Shown piece by piece: positions 44,693-55,893 of a DNA stretch of 64,000 nt (positions are counted from its first letter, which is position 1; each line of letters starts with the position of its first letter). Location of the stretch: contig SMMW01000013.1 of NCBI GenBank assembly GCA_004794655.1, positions 1,634,001-1,698,000 on the forward strand. Direction: 5' to 3'. A program made the translations under genes and the position numbers. The stretch comes from Marisa cornuarietis (Eukaryota > Mollusca > Gastropoda > Architaenioglossa > Ampullariidae). The notes below the pieces were generated by a model, which made no database searches, had not been told where the DNA came from, and saw only the letters and a list, made by a program, of their open reading frames with translations.

Positions 44693-44725
44693 TTGTTGCA
44701 GTTGTCCATCACGGAATTGCTCATT

Positions 44726-44726
<1 letters not shown>

Positions 44727-44785
<59 letters not shown>
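44727..44785 (+). repeat. (CA)n microsatellite
   Basis: About 29 pure CA units. Confidence 0.95.
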
Positions 44786-44787
<2 letters not shown>

Positions 44788-45459
44788 ATACATACAAAAA
44801 TACGCACAGACAAGTGTAACAAACAAGCCAAGTAACCAAAATGGGCAAATAAAAAGAGATTTTGTTGGGGTTTTTTCGGGTGGGGGTCAGATTGTTCAAT
44901 CGTTCTCCCTTGTGTATGCTATGTAACAATCATTGCAACACCGCTTCATGTAACACACATACATGCACGCACGCTCACACATGCGCACAAAAACGCGCAT
45001 TCTCATCTATGCACTTTCACGAACCGTCGCATTCTCGCACACTTTAGTATTGAATAATTAGTTTTTGCCGAGAATTACTTCCTAGTGTAGAATTTCTGTG
45101 GTCACTCAGCTCTGACAAGCTATTTCTAACAGGAGAAACTCAGGGCTACCTGCTAACGAAAGCAATTAGGGCGTGAAACCGTTCTCGCCAGAAATGCAAT
45201 AAGAAACAGTATTTTGTTTTTAAAAATCGTGATTATTGCAGAACAGCTAACACACTCAACATAGAGAAAATAACAGCAGGTCTTCATGCACATAACACGA
45301 AAACAACGTGAGGAGTGACAATTATGTTCCTTCAGGGTCTGTGACATTGTGGAGAGTTAAAAAAAGTAGGGATTTTACTTTCAAACAGCATGCACAGAGA
45401 GCACCGTGAAAAAAAACTGTATAACTGTGTGTTAGAGAGGATGCTGCAGAAATCGTGGT

Positions 45460-45830
45460 CTAACACATTTGAGCTGTACTGATCGATCATATGGGTCTCA
45501 ATTGTACAGATGAATAATACATTTTCACCTGAATATTTCACAGCACAATTTTAGCGGTACTGATTGATAACACGAATTTCAGCTGTATCGGTTGAAAATA
45601 TGGAGTTCAGATGCACCGACAGATAACAAATCTTTTACCTTTACAAATGTATAAGTCCAGAACTTTCATGGGGGGGGGGCTGTGTACTGCACAAGTTTTC
45701 AGTTGTGCTTGTATGTAATACATCGTTGGCCATACTGATTCTTAACGTTCAGCTATTCGGACTCCTAACAGCTTTCAGCTATACTGAGTGATGATATAGA
45801 TTTTTGCTTTACTCTCTTTACAACACAGCG
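45460..45830 (+). repeat. Degenerate ~30-bp minisatellite (TTTCAGCTGTACTGATTGATAA)
   Basis: Recurring units include GAGCTGTACTGATCGATCAT, TTAGCGGTACTGATTGATAA, TTCAGCTGTATCGGTTGAAA, TTCAGATGCACCGACAGATA and, further on, TTCAGCTATACTGAGTGATG. Spacing is irregular (about 28-40 bp) and divergence high, so this is an old array. Confidence 0.55.
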
Positions 45831-47430
45831 TTTAGCTGACTAAATAATAGCTCAACCTATTTTACAGCCCACACATAACTGTCTCCCAGTATTCAAAGTA
45901 TTTTTTTTTAGATGTGCAATGAAGAACCGTAAATCTATGAGGACATTGTACAGGCTGAATAAATATTTATTTTAGGATGGTATATGCGCGCGAATTCACT
46001 AAAATATCTGACAAAAACAAAGATTAACTCAGATGAAGCTTTTTCAATTCATCCCACTGCCTGTGGCTCTGTTGATCAGTTATTTTCCCCGGAAAGTACA
46101 AACTAATTTATCTGTACAACGGTTAAACTTCACTGACCTGAACTTTGGACTTTCCTGGTTCAAGACCTGACTGCCACGAAAAATAACTTTTCTCACACTT
46201 AAACTGCCTAAGAATTCCGATCATATATAAATCTAGATACCTGACTTTCTCTCCATTGAAAAGCTAGCTGGCAATCCACAGGACTAACTGAAAATGCTTG
46301 AAATGTGTAACCATTTTCGTCAATTCAGTCTGCCTTAAAACGCTGATCATTTCCTATTATTTCTGAGAGGTCTAATGGTTCAGTATATTTCTGCCTGTTG
46401 TTTTATTTACGAAAGAGATTTAATTTTAAGTTAAAAACAAAAATAGGTGAGTTGCTAGAACACTTCAGTTCTGTTCAGAGTGTCAGGAAGCGCCTGAGTC
46501 GTAAACTTTTTTTTGAAACATTTGCTTTTATGCTTGAGACAAAAAAACACCTTTGCTGAGAATTATATCTGAATAATGAATGGAAGAAAATTTCTTTAAA
46601 AGCTCTCTTCTAAGGAACATTTCTAAAGAGTGTTTCTTTTTATTGCTTTGTATGATTATGTACTTAGTGGTGTTGGCGTCCATGAGAGTTATTTACTTGT
46701 GAATGTTAGAATGAAAGGTAACTGTGCTTATGTTACGAGAATTCGTGTCTATGTGAAAGTACAGGGGATTTTATATTTGAGAGAGAGTTTATTAAGTACA
46801 GCTTGACGGAGCTAAACCCTAATGAATAAAAGATAAACTTACAGTTAACTGTTACTAATTACTTTGGTTTCATTTTACCTAAAGACGGTGCATCTCAAGT
46901 CAATGTAACCCATACTTGATGTCTTCTATGCATCAAGAATAAATAATTATGTGCTCAAGAATTATGAGTATAGCAATCAAGGCTTTTATAAAGGTCTTTG
47001 CCGGTAAAATAATATCTTTAAAAAGACATCTGGGAGGAAGAGATGCTCCACTCTTGTTCGAGCATTGACCTGGGCCGATGAACGCTGAGCGAGAAGCTTC
47101 CTACTCGTGACCCCCCATGTCAGATGTGCACAGGAAGTGGTTAACGATATATTGCATCAGGGGGAAGGCTTCCACACAAGGCCTATCGAGGACATTATCC
47201 CATTTACTTGACAGGAGTTCGCCAACACAATCGTGCTTTTAAAAGAAATATTCGCAGAAAATGACAAAGAATATTGGCTGGTGCTGCACTTAAATACATT
47301 TATGAGCTTAGGAGATGTTGAAATTCAACTGGCCTGGAGTAAAAATTATCTAAAAGTGTAGATGTTTTTCCTGTTTGGCTTTACTTAATTATAAATGTTG
47401 ACCACAGTTTCACAGACGATATCTTATTTC
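45831..47430. other. Unique AT-rich non-coding DNA
   Basis: Long AT-rich stretch with no frame above 60 codons of interest and no repeat landmark. Confidence 0.5.
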
Positions 47431-47533
47431 GTTGTGGTTGTGGTTGTGGTTGTGGTGGAAGTATATCTGTATGAGTGCGTGTATGAAGTTTGGATGTGTG
47501 TGTGTGGGTGTGGGTGTGGGTGTGGGTGTGTGG
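47431..47533 (+). repeat. (GTTGTG)n and (GTGTGG)n hexanucleotide tracts
   Basis: About 4 GTTGTG units at 47431-47455 and about 6 GTGTGG-type units at 47495-47533. Confidence 0.85.
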
Positions 47534-49334
47534 GTTTTGTGTGGGTGAATGTGTTGGGGAAGTCATGGGGGTGTTTTCGCGCATGCTCTCGTACTTGTGG
47601 GCCCGCAAGTCTGTGTGTCTTTCTGTTGTTATTTATAATTTACTTACACTTCTACAAGACGTTATAAAACGAAACGGTTTCGGGACTTATGTCACTTTAC
47701 AAATATAAAGGTCTGTTATTAGTAAAACTTGAAGATAAAGATATAGAATTGAAATATTTTGTTAACAGCATGAAGATGATTTTAAAAGCAGCTTATTTAC
47801 TTCGGCCTTTTTACCATTGTTACCATGATTTAGATAATTTCGCCAGCTTGTTTCAAGCAATGGAGTCACTTGTGTGAGCACTCACAATGTCAGTAGAACT
47901 AGTGAGGAGAGAGCAATAATATTGCCTTTTGGAAAGAAAGCCATAATATTACTGAAATCCACCCTTTATTGTTTTTGCTTCACTATCACCCGAACATTCT
48001 TAAGAGGGTTGTACGTTTCCAAGGGAGGAGACTTATTAGTCGGTACATCACGTACCATAAGTTTCACTTCTCCACACGAGAGTTATCGGAAGGACTCGAG
48101 GTTCAAGCAAACAGAGACGGATCGTGATGGAACCACCTCTGGCATTGGTAGGCTGACCCTAGGGCTTAAGCCAAACCCGCGAGGATTGCCAGTCTCAGAT
48201 ACAGCACATCGCAAGCAGTCAGTAGCTTTGGTAACCGACCTGTTCAATGGGAATGTTAAAGACAGCGAACCCAAGGTTCCAGGGTGAATTATCTTTCCCC
48301 AAGCATTGATTTTTGTCAATCAAGCGGCCCTGTCCGTGTCTTCATCGTCTTCGGGATCAGACCCAGAGCGATGTTTGCTTGCTTTCTATGTTAATACGGA
48401 GGGGCTATTGACTTGGTCAGTTGCTGTAACGAAGGTCAATCTCGCTAAAGGTTTGCGTGGACTCTCTGTGGACTCTTTTTGGACTCTCCGTCTATTCTTT
48501 TTCCATGCGAAGGAATGTGACAGTCTGGTCTAAGAACTTGCGGGTACTGCTTGCGACTTCTTTGTGAACCAGTAGGGATTAACTGATGTCGATAGTTACA
48601 AACAGATCCAATGTAAATCAGGCAATTTGATTAATGGAGGGATGGCAGTTTGAAGTCAAGTTTTGGTTTTGTAAGCATCTTTGACATAAATACTAATATC
48701 TGGTATCCCCGTGTGCCCCGTGGTAACCAATATTTTACCAAAACACAGACGATCCATCCATTAGGAAACAGTTTGGGTCCCCCTATACCTTTAACAGGAC
48801 ACGATGAAGTAGTAACTAATAACTGTAGAAAGACACAATGAAGTAGCAACTGATTACTGTGTCCAGAATAGTAACTATTAAATTTTAATCACTGTACTAC
48901 CACTCTATCATACCGGTGCACCTCTCAGCCTGCCTTCTTATCAACTAAGCTTCTCAACTAGACTGGTTTACAGATCTACATCAAATTACAAGATGACGAA
49001 GCCAGGACTGGTCGGACTATGCTCTTAAATCAGATACAATCTCTCCATATTACCCGGATGTCTGGAATGCTGTGATTGGTTCAGATCCTGAATGGGTGCC
49101 ACGAGGCAAAAACAGGCAGATCTTAGATGTCCTATTTGAAGCACACTGAAAAACAGATGAACTTGGCCTACAGCCTCTGAAAGACAATTGGAGTGTCTTC
49201 CTTCCATTCCCACTACACAAAGTGGACAGCAGTTTGGTGTGGTTAGGGCAAGGAAATAGAGCACACTCCGTGGATGCAGCTATAGTTATCGTAATTCTGA
49301 AGATGCCTAGAACCTTCGTTCACAAATATTCTTA
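47534..49334. other. Non-coding DNA with an unrecognised 137-codon frame
   Basis: The plus-strand frame 47874-48287 is open but shows no domain, and 48083-48319 is open in antisense. A short diverged direct repeat (GACACGATGAAGTAGTAACT and GACACAATGAAGTAGCAACT) lies at 48799 and 48833. Confidence 0.35.
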
Positions 49335-49403
49335 TTGTTGCTGCTGCTGCTGCTGCTGCTGCTATTGTTGTTTTTCTTCTTCTTCTTCTACTACTACTAC
49401 TAT
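49335..49403 (+). repeat. Compound (TGC)n(TTC)n(TAC)n trinucleotide tract
   Basis: TTGCTGCTGC-type units (49337-49364) are followed by TTCTTC units (49373-49388) and TACTAC units (49388-49403). Confidence 0.9.
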
Positions 49404-50530
49404 TTAGACAGACAAAAGACAGGCAAAAGCAGAGATATTTCAAGCGCATACAAAAGACTCAGTACAATGATCTGATTGAGTACAAGATATGCGGTTACTG
49501 CTGCAGCAAAAAGGGTCATGAACATAAACATACCATCTAAATTATACCCAATTATTCCGTAAATTATATGGAATAAAGATAGTTCTTGATTTCTTGTTCC
49601 TTGGAACGCAAGACTTTGCTTTTTTTTCGATGATTTAATTTTGCGAACAGCAGCACGTTGCTTGTCGTGGTACTTTTGAGAACTTATCCCACATGGGAGA
49701 CAATTATGTGTTCATCTGTTAAAAATAAAAGAAAACGTCAGCACCACGGACTAGTACAACGGGCAATCGACTTCAGCGACTACAGCGGTCTTCGCGGCAG
49801 ACCTCTTTCCATGTGCTTCATGTCAACATGTGCACTAGTGAAATGAATTTCACTTTTTGTTTTTTGTCTAAATGACAACTAAAAAAGCCTCCAGTCTTAA
49901 AGTTTATACAGTTCCTAAAGTCGTTATCGCCAACGAACAGCTATGCCTCTCCCCACAGACACACTCAGGTAAGAAAGCCGTATGAAGTGGGACAAGTGAA
50001 CCTTGGACATGGCGGTCACCTCACACAACCTCAGTCTCACTCGCGCAGAACATTGCTGAGAATCAGGAAACATTATTTGACATCAGCCTCGATGCAAAGA
50101 ACTTCTGCAGTGCCCAGAGGGAAAAAACAGAACGGGAGGTCCTTCACTGAGAGCTGTGGGGTCACAGGGGCAATTGTTTTTTGGAACCCCTGTCCCCTCC
50201 TGTCAAACAATGCTTCTCCTTCTACAGAACATCACTCCCACAGTACAATGTAAGCTTCTCCTACAAACGCTACTGCCGTCAATGTGAGTCCCTGGCATTT
50301 CCATGGCACCGTTCGTGCTGATGTACCCTGTCCTTTTCCCCAGATAAAATACTGAAGCGAACTGGACACTCATTGCTGTATGTATTTTTTTCCTCGCAAT
50401 ATTTACATTGTGGGCGGATATTGACATTTGGAATCATCAAACATTCAAAGGAACCTAATACGTAATGTAATATTATTATCCAGCACAGAAACGTGCGTAA
50501 AATTAAATGTTTCTACAGCACGTGGTCTGC
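49404..50530. other. Unique non-coding DNA
   Basis: No recognised gene. Frames at 49987-50253 and 50203-50427 overlap in antisense. Confidence 0.4.
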
Positions 50531-50535
50531 ATGAG

Positions 50536-50980
50536 CCTGATGGCGCGATAACTAGCGGGATTTCGTGCAGTCTGTAGGTGTGTAATGAGCTGGGGCAATC
50601 CTCGGGCTCTGCCCGCAAGATGTCGTATAATGAGCTGAAACTCTTCCAGTACTGATATCAAAATTTCACGAAATGAGCTGACATATTCCTCCGGTGCTGC
50701 TGGCAAGGCTCTGTGTAATAAACTGAAGCACTCCTTCATCACTGCTCCCGAGATTTCGTGCCAGAAACTAATACACTCTTTCTGGGCTTTTCTTAAGTTG
50801 TTTATATGATAAATTAGGGCAAATTATTTTCAAGATTTCTTAAAATTAAATTATACACTCTTTTTGTGTTACTCTAAAGCTTTTGTGTAGTCAACTGACA
50901 CATCTTGCAACGTTGCTTGCAAAGGTGACATGTCATCAACTGAGACTGTTCCTGTCATTACAATGACATGGCGGCAGGTC
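50536..50980 (-). repeat. Degenerate 45-bp minisatellite
   Basis: Well-aligned units run 50581-50625, 50626-50670, 50671-50713 and 50714-50758. Each begins TGTAATGAGCTG-like and ends CAAGATGTCG / AAAATTTCACG / GAGATTTCG. Weaker units continue to about 50980 (TGATAAATTAGGGCAAATT, AGTCAACTGACACATC, ATCAACTGAGACTG). The period is 15 codons, so the minus-strand frame 50503-50742 shows helical 15-residue periodicity (VSSFREILISVLEEF, QLIIRHLAGRARGLPQ, LITHLQTARNPASYRA). I treat it as repeat DNA, not as a gene. Confidence 0.7.
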
Positions 50981-51056
50981 ATCATGCCAATCGTATGATC
51001 TTTGATTCTCAAGTTATCTTTTCCACCAAAAAAAAGTGAAAACTTAAGGGAGGGAA

Positions 51057-51452
51057 TTGTTTAATACGATAACAGTAAACTGTTTTGACAATAGTACTGC
51101 AGTGGACATGGCAGACACGTCACCGCAAGCCCAACAACCGTACAGCGTGACTCAAGAAAAGGGCAATGAACTGGTGTTCTTGAAAGCGTGCGGTCAGCCA
51201 TCCATTTGCGCGTCCTACAAACGCCACATCCTATTGCACGTGCAGGCAATATGCAAATGCCTGCGTCTGATGAGGCGCTCTACACCCCGCGAGGAGATCC
51301 AGTGGCAAAGGCCTACTTTTGAGTCGTTTGGTGCCACACTTTATCCTCTGGATGCCACCACCCGGCGACGAGGGAGGCTGCGAAAATATGTCGACGCAAA
51401 TTGTCTAAAGTGGCCGAGAACACAAAAAATACTGTGTAGCAGGGCAAAGTGA
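51057..51452 (+). other. Unrecognised 131-codon open frame
   Basis: The frame contains KACGQPSICASYKRHILLHV followed by a basic stretch RRRGRLRKYVDANCLKWPR. I recognise no family. The minus strand is also open (51341-51622). It may be an exon, but nothing in the flanks supports splicing. Confidence 0.15.
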
Positions 51453-52362
51453 TGTTGAGCGACGGGCGCACGGGAGAAGACAAAACGAGTCCAGCGCCTT
51501 CGTGTCAGTTTATGCACCCTCGGCAAGCCGCTCTGTCCACTTCGTGCAAAGTGGCCATCTTTCTTGCCGAGGCCGTCACGTAGCTCCCCCACCTGCTGCC
51601 AAAAGCTTAGGTGGGTCGTCAAGATGCTTTCCAGAGCGTGGCCTAGTTCGGACAGGTCAGGATCAAGGCGCAGACGAGGCTATACATCACGTGATTGGAA
51701 AAAAGACTGGCTTACCGTTGGTAAGAGGCTGTTCACAGACGCAGGGAACCCTCGTACTATTCTTCACATGGGATAATTTCATCGACACCAGCAAGACTAA
51801 AAGGACAGGTGGGAACAATTCAAACTAGAAGACTGCAAACTGCCTTGTAGTGGAAAGTTGTTTTCGTGGTGTTTGATCATCAAACTGCTTTTTTTTTGCG
51901 AGTGAGTATACTGTAAAAGACAGTGCTGTGATTATTGGATGTTTTGCTATATGTAATTATTTCTGTAGAGTGTGACTCAGGGATAAATGCGTCATAAAGA
52001 ACGTGCAGCCATGGTGTGACCATGGCTTCTTTACTTCTACTTCCCAAGCATTGCGATCACAAACTGTTACACCTTCCTGGTGTCCCCGGCAAAGTCGTGT
52101 CAACTCTAAAGTTAACAAGAGCTAGCATCTATAACATAGTAGAGACAGTAAGTCTTTTGAAAACTGATGCTGTAGAGTTAGTGTTGATGGTGATTATCTA
52201 GAGAATAATCCAGACGTCACTATTTGGAGGCTTTTGCTACAGTAAGTGTTGTTGGCAATTACCAATTAGTAGACAGCAGATAAAAGCTTAATCTAGCGTA
52301 AGCGCAGTGTCTTGTAATTTATTACTACAGTGTAACGTAGATAGTAATAACACTGTTAGTAG
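51453..52362. other. Unique non-coding DNA
   Basis: No gene supported. This is the 5' flank of the solo LTR. Confidence 0.4.
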
Positions 52363-52367
52363 ACTGC
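52363..52367 (+). repeat. Solo-LTR target-site duplication, left
   Basis: ACTGC immediately precedes the TGTCACG terminus and matches ACTGC at 53699-53703. Confidence 0.65.
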
Positions 52368-53698
52368 TGTCACGAACCGGCAGGTTCAAGGCCAGAGCAA
52401 AATGGTCGAGTTCTAAATTTAAGTAAAAGTAGGGCCTTCAGCAATACTAAGCGGTGAGGGAACAATAGAGTTAAGTGTGTTTTACAACCGTTGGTCGACC
52501 GCTAGTATCAGTAGGGCCTGGGAACTGGCCGGTTAGGCAAGAACGGACCCTAGTATCGCCTAGGGGGTAGACCGCTAATTGAGAGCCCAGCGCACCTAGC
52601 CCGGACAATGGCGGTTGTTTTCCTTGCAGTAGACGGGCCGTCTGTGACGAGCGAAGAAGGCAGACGATGGGGCGCGGTAAAGTGGTTATTAGGCAAGGGT
52701 TATGATAGGTTATGCAGTGACCAGTGAGAGTGTATGGCAGACCACGTGGGTAACCTGCAGACCGATGCACGATTGGCTAGTAAAGAAGCGCGTGTGTCGC
52801 GAGGAAATGCGAGAGTGCAAGAGCCCAATGGGAAACCTCTGACACACCTGACCACGTGGACGCTGAGAAGAGACAAGGAAAGAGGCTTTTTCGCTCCAAC
52901 CCTCGAAGGAGGTAGATGTGTGTACCGCCAGGTGGGTGCCGGGTACAAGAGATCGGCGTTGGTCCATCTCTATCTACAGTGGCCTGTATTTCCACCAGCT
53001 AGTACCACTCGGGCCTAGTGGTGTGATAATAAGGTCACGAAGACAGCCTGACAGGGAGAGGAAGAACGCCCGCTCTGAGTCAAGAGCGTATGCAGCCGCG
53101 TGAGTGAAGGCGACGGGTCTCAAGAGACGGAACTACACCTGTCGTACGTTCCAGAGGTCTGGGGACGAGGTTCCCGGGGAATCAGGCCAAAGAGGCAGCC
53201 AGAGCCACGGCGGAAGAGGGCGACACAAGTCGTCAAGAATACAGCGTGTGTTCAGTGGACCATCCCAGTGTGAAGGGCTGAAGCAGTTCAAGAAGTGGTT
53301 TCAAGGACTGGTGGTCAGAGAACGGACTACGGGTCCGTGTCGTATGTATTTTAAGTGTAAACATCTGATGTTGTTTGTGTATGAGCGGGAGTAACAACTC
53401 TCAACAGATCTTTGTACCTATATGGAATGTCACTATATTATCCTATGATCTTTTAGTGTGCTCAATCTGATTTTACTTTGTGTGTAATTATAATTTTATA
53501 TGGTTTCCAACCTTGTCTGTTGGTTGTGTGTGCATACGTGGGAAAACGTAGTTGTAATACGTAAGCGTGTGGAAAGTGCGAACCACGGGTGATTTGGTGT
53601 GAGGGGCTTACAGCGGGTACAGCGAGCCAGCAGAGAGTCCCATCCCCCTCGGGCTGGTTAGCCCAGATCCTCTTATCCGTGGTAAATAATTCGTCACA
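52368..53698. mobile_element. Solo LTR of an LTR retrotransposon (1,331 bp)
   Basis: The unit begins TGTCACGAACCGGCAGG and ends GTAAATAATTCGTCACA. It thus has the canonical TG...CA termini and related end sequences (TGTCACGA at the start, TCGTCACA at the end), as seen in many Gypsy-type LTRs. It is flanked by an exact 5-bp direct repeat ACTGC. The block from about 52490 to 53350 is clearly GC- and CpG-richer than the flanks, and the 3' part (53400-53520) is AT-rich. I see no second copy of its termini nearby, no gag/pol coding and no primer-binding site, so this is a solo LTR rather than a complete element. The several open frames inside (for example 53104-53394) overlap on both strands and are compositional. 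Strand cannot be fixed. Confidence 0.65.
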
Positions 53699-53703
53699 AC
53701 TGC
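53699..53703 (+). repeat. Solo-LTR target-site duplication, right
   Basis: ACTGC directly after the terminal CGTCACA. It matches the left copy. Confidence 0.65.
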
Positions 53704-54079
53704 AGATAACACAAGAGATAATCATCCAGTTTTAGTTGTTGTTTGTGCTGCCTGCCTCTTCCAAAGTCTGTTGATGCAATTTGAGGTTTTCATTTACAGC
53801 TCCAGAGGGAATGCCAGAGTATCTCCAGAGGGAAAGCCAGAGCAGTAACAAAAATCATAGAAGAAATTGAGCGTGGCGACATTAGTGACAGATGATTGAC
53901 TTCTCTGACAACTGAGTCTCGATCCGGCAATGGGTAAACTCCAGCGATGCAATGGGTAAAACACGGGATCGTCGCCATTGCACTGAAGCTCGTAAGGGGA
54001 TGGATTCAGTGTCTTCTCGGGGTCCACTCTCTGTTCCAAGGGTCAGCCCTCGGCGTTTTTCTTCGTGTTTTTTGTCGTC
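53704..54079. other. Non-coding flank with short direct repeats
   Basis: CTCCAGAGGGAATGCCAGAG is repeated once at period 23 (53800 and 53823). GCAATGGGTAAA is repeated at 53931 and 53950. Confidence 0.6.
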
Positions 54080-54099
54080 GTGAGCACTGAGCCCTCTCA

Positions 54100-54300
54100 T
54101 CAAAAAAAAAAAAAACGCCCGCCGGTTCGATACCCGTGTATAGCAGCGGGCATTCCCCAATTAACCCCACTGACTCTAGAAAAGGTTCGGAAAGAGTAAA
54201 GCAGCGATGGGGGGAGATGGGAGGGGCCTCGCCCTCACACGAAGAATGCTGTCCCCTAGAAACGTAAAGTGTCTAACGCCTCTTCCCTCTAAAGAAAAAC
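54100..54300 (+). mobile_element. SINE-like repeat with B-box (possible third family)
   Basis: After a poly-A run, CCGGTTCGATACCCGTG gives a good pol III B-box. It is followed by a structured tail (AGAAAAGGTTCGGAAAGAG, GGGGCCTCGCCCTCACACG, GAATGCTGTCCCCTAG, AACGCCTCTTCCCTC). The A-box half is missing, so it would be a truncated copy. No second copy lies in this window to confirm the family. Confidence 0.4.
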
Positions 54301-54910
54301 AAAATTAGGAAACGACCTTTGCATTTACAAACCCCATAGTGCAGTGCGAAATCCCTACTAGAATGTTCTTAATAAATAAACCAGCTGATTGACCAACTGT
54401 AAACCAGCGGTAGTAAGTCTCTCCTTTCTCAGCAAACTGTCAAACAACGGAGTGCGCATAGTGCTGCCTTCGCCCTACTGTATATTGTAAATAATCAAAA
54501 ACTTACGTCGTTTATACGATTTGCATCTCGTTTTTCTTGCTTGATGCTTTTTCTTCAGCCTCCAAAGTATCTGCTTGCAATAGGAATATGAGAGAATGAG
54601 TCTTGCCTCGTTGTAACCGCTGCACGCAATATCCAAGACTTCTTATTTTCAACCACCACGTTTCGAAGGTGGTACGACCTGCTAAAACTTACTCACCTGT
54701 CAGTGAATTTGGCTCTCTCGTTGTTTCAGCTGAGTTTTCTCTGGCATCTGATTGCATGGTGTCGGTCAAGCGATTGCCATCAGGTATTGCCACCTGCCTG
54801 TTATCAAGAACTTGTTCCAAGAGGATCTGGGAAAACATGAATCCTTCTATGGGTCTGGAAAGGTGCTGCCGTTGTTACGAGTTTTTGTGTGTGTCGGATA
54901 AGGTGTTCTT
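54301..54910. other. Unique non-coding DNA
   Basis: The open frame 54603-54914 is unrecognised. No repeat. Confidence 0.35.
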
Positions 54911-55486
54911 GTGAGACCTGATCACGATTCCTTGTATGGACATGGTAAAGTGTCTGTCTGGTCACCAGTCTTTGTGAGGATCGGGACACGTGTCCTTCTC
55001 TGCCTACCTCGGGGTAGCATGGTCATACAACCGTTTCTTCGGAGTCAGCCCCGTATCCCTTCCCGCTCACAGGATTTCTCTCGGACCGTTAGAAAAATGT
55101 TAGTCAACGTTGTAACGTCCGAGGCTACAGGATTTCTGGTCACCATTCCACCTGTACTTGACTCACCTGTTGAGACTTGTTTCATCCTCCCTCATGTAAC
55201 CAGAGCTGTGACGTGCACGCATCTTATTTTCGACTGCAGGAGTTTTTATGCTCTTGAGACTGGCTTGATCTTTCTTTGCTGCTACTTCGCGATGTGCGCA
55301 GCAGCTCACCGAGCGTCACTCCCACTTTCTAGCGCAGCCTCCATTAGCCGAAGCTGGCAGCCGCGAGACAGGGCTTCGGTGCAAAGAGGGCAACGAGTAA
55401 GAGAAATATATTTTCCTGGCGCTGAACCCTTTAGGTACAGAAACTTTAGGAGCAATTTGTCTGTGTTGTCTGTTGCGCGCGCATGC

Positions 55487-55488
<2 letters not shown>
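54911..55488 (+). other. Unrecognised open frame of about 190 codons before a TG array
   Basis: This is the longest non-LINE open stretch on the plus strand. Read from 54911 it runs 227 codons, but the last part is a (TG)n translation (Cys-Val repeats), leaving about 190 codons. It includes VTSEATGFLVTIPPVLDSPV and a hydrophobic LIFLCCYFAMCAAAH. I recognise no family and see no obvious splice or promoter context. The minus strand is open only at the end (55306-55581). Chance openness cannot be excluded. Confidence 0.15.

Positions 55489-55564
<76 letters not shown>
55489..55564 (+). repeat. (TG)n microsatellite
   Basis: About 38 pure TG units. Confidence 0.95.
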
Positions 55565-55567
<3 letters not shown>

Positions 55568-55614
55568 AAGTCAGCAAACAATAGTCGTGCATAGGCAAGG
55601 GGATTTACACGTTC

Positions 55615-55661
<47 letters not shown>
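55615..55661 (+). repeat. (TCAA)n microsatellite
   Basis: About 11 perfect TCAA units. Confidence 0.95.
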
Positions 55662-55840
55662 GTTCTACTTTCTCTACTCTCTCTCTCTCTTTTCTTTCTT
55701 TCCTTTCGCCTCTTTCTCGTCGTATTTTCAAATTCTCTTTTCCCGTTCGGATTTTTCTATAAACAGGTGGGTGTTATATAAAGAAGCTCGAAATAAAACG
55801 AGGCGTTTGAAGGCTGTTCGCATGACGTCAAGCCAGTTCT

Positions 55841-55893
55841 TGTGTGTGTGTGTTTGTGTGTGTGTGCGTGCGTGCGTGCGTGCGTGCGTGTGA
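55841..55893 (+). repeat. (TG)n-(TGCG)n array
   Basis: TG units interrupted once, passing into TGCG units (55866-55890). Confidence 0.9.

Noticed and set aside
47874..48287. 137-codon plus-strand frame as a gene
   Set aside because: No domain, antisense also open, no splice or promoter context.
52471..53394. Multiple overlapping frames inside the GC-rich block as a gene cluster
   Set aside because: They lie inside the solo LTR and are open on both strands because of GC content.
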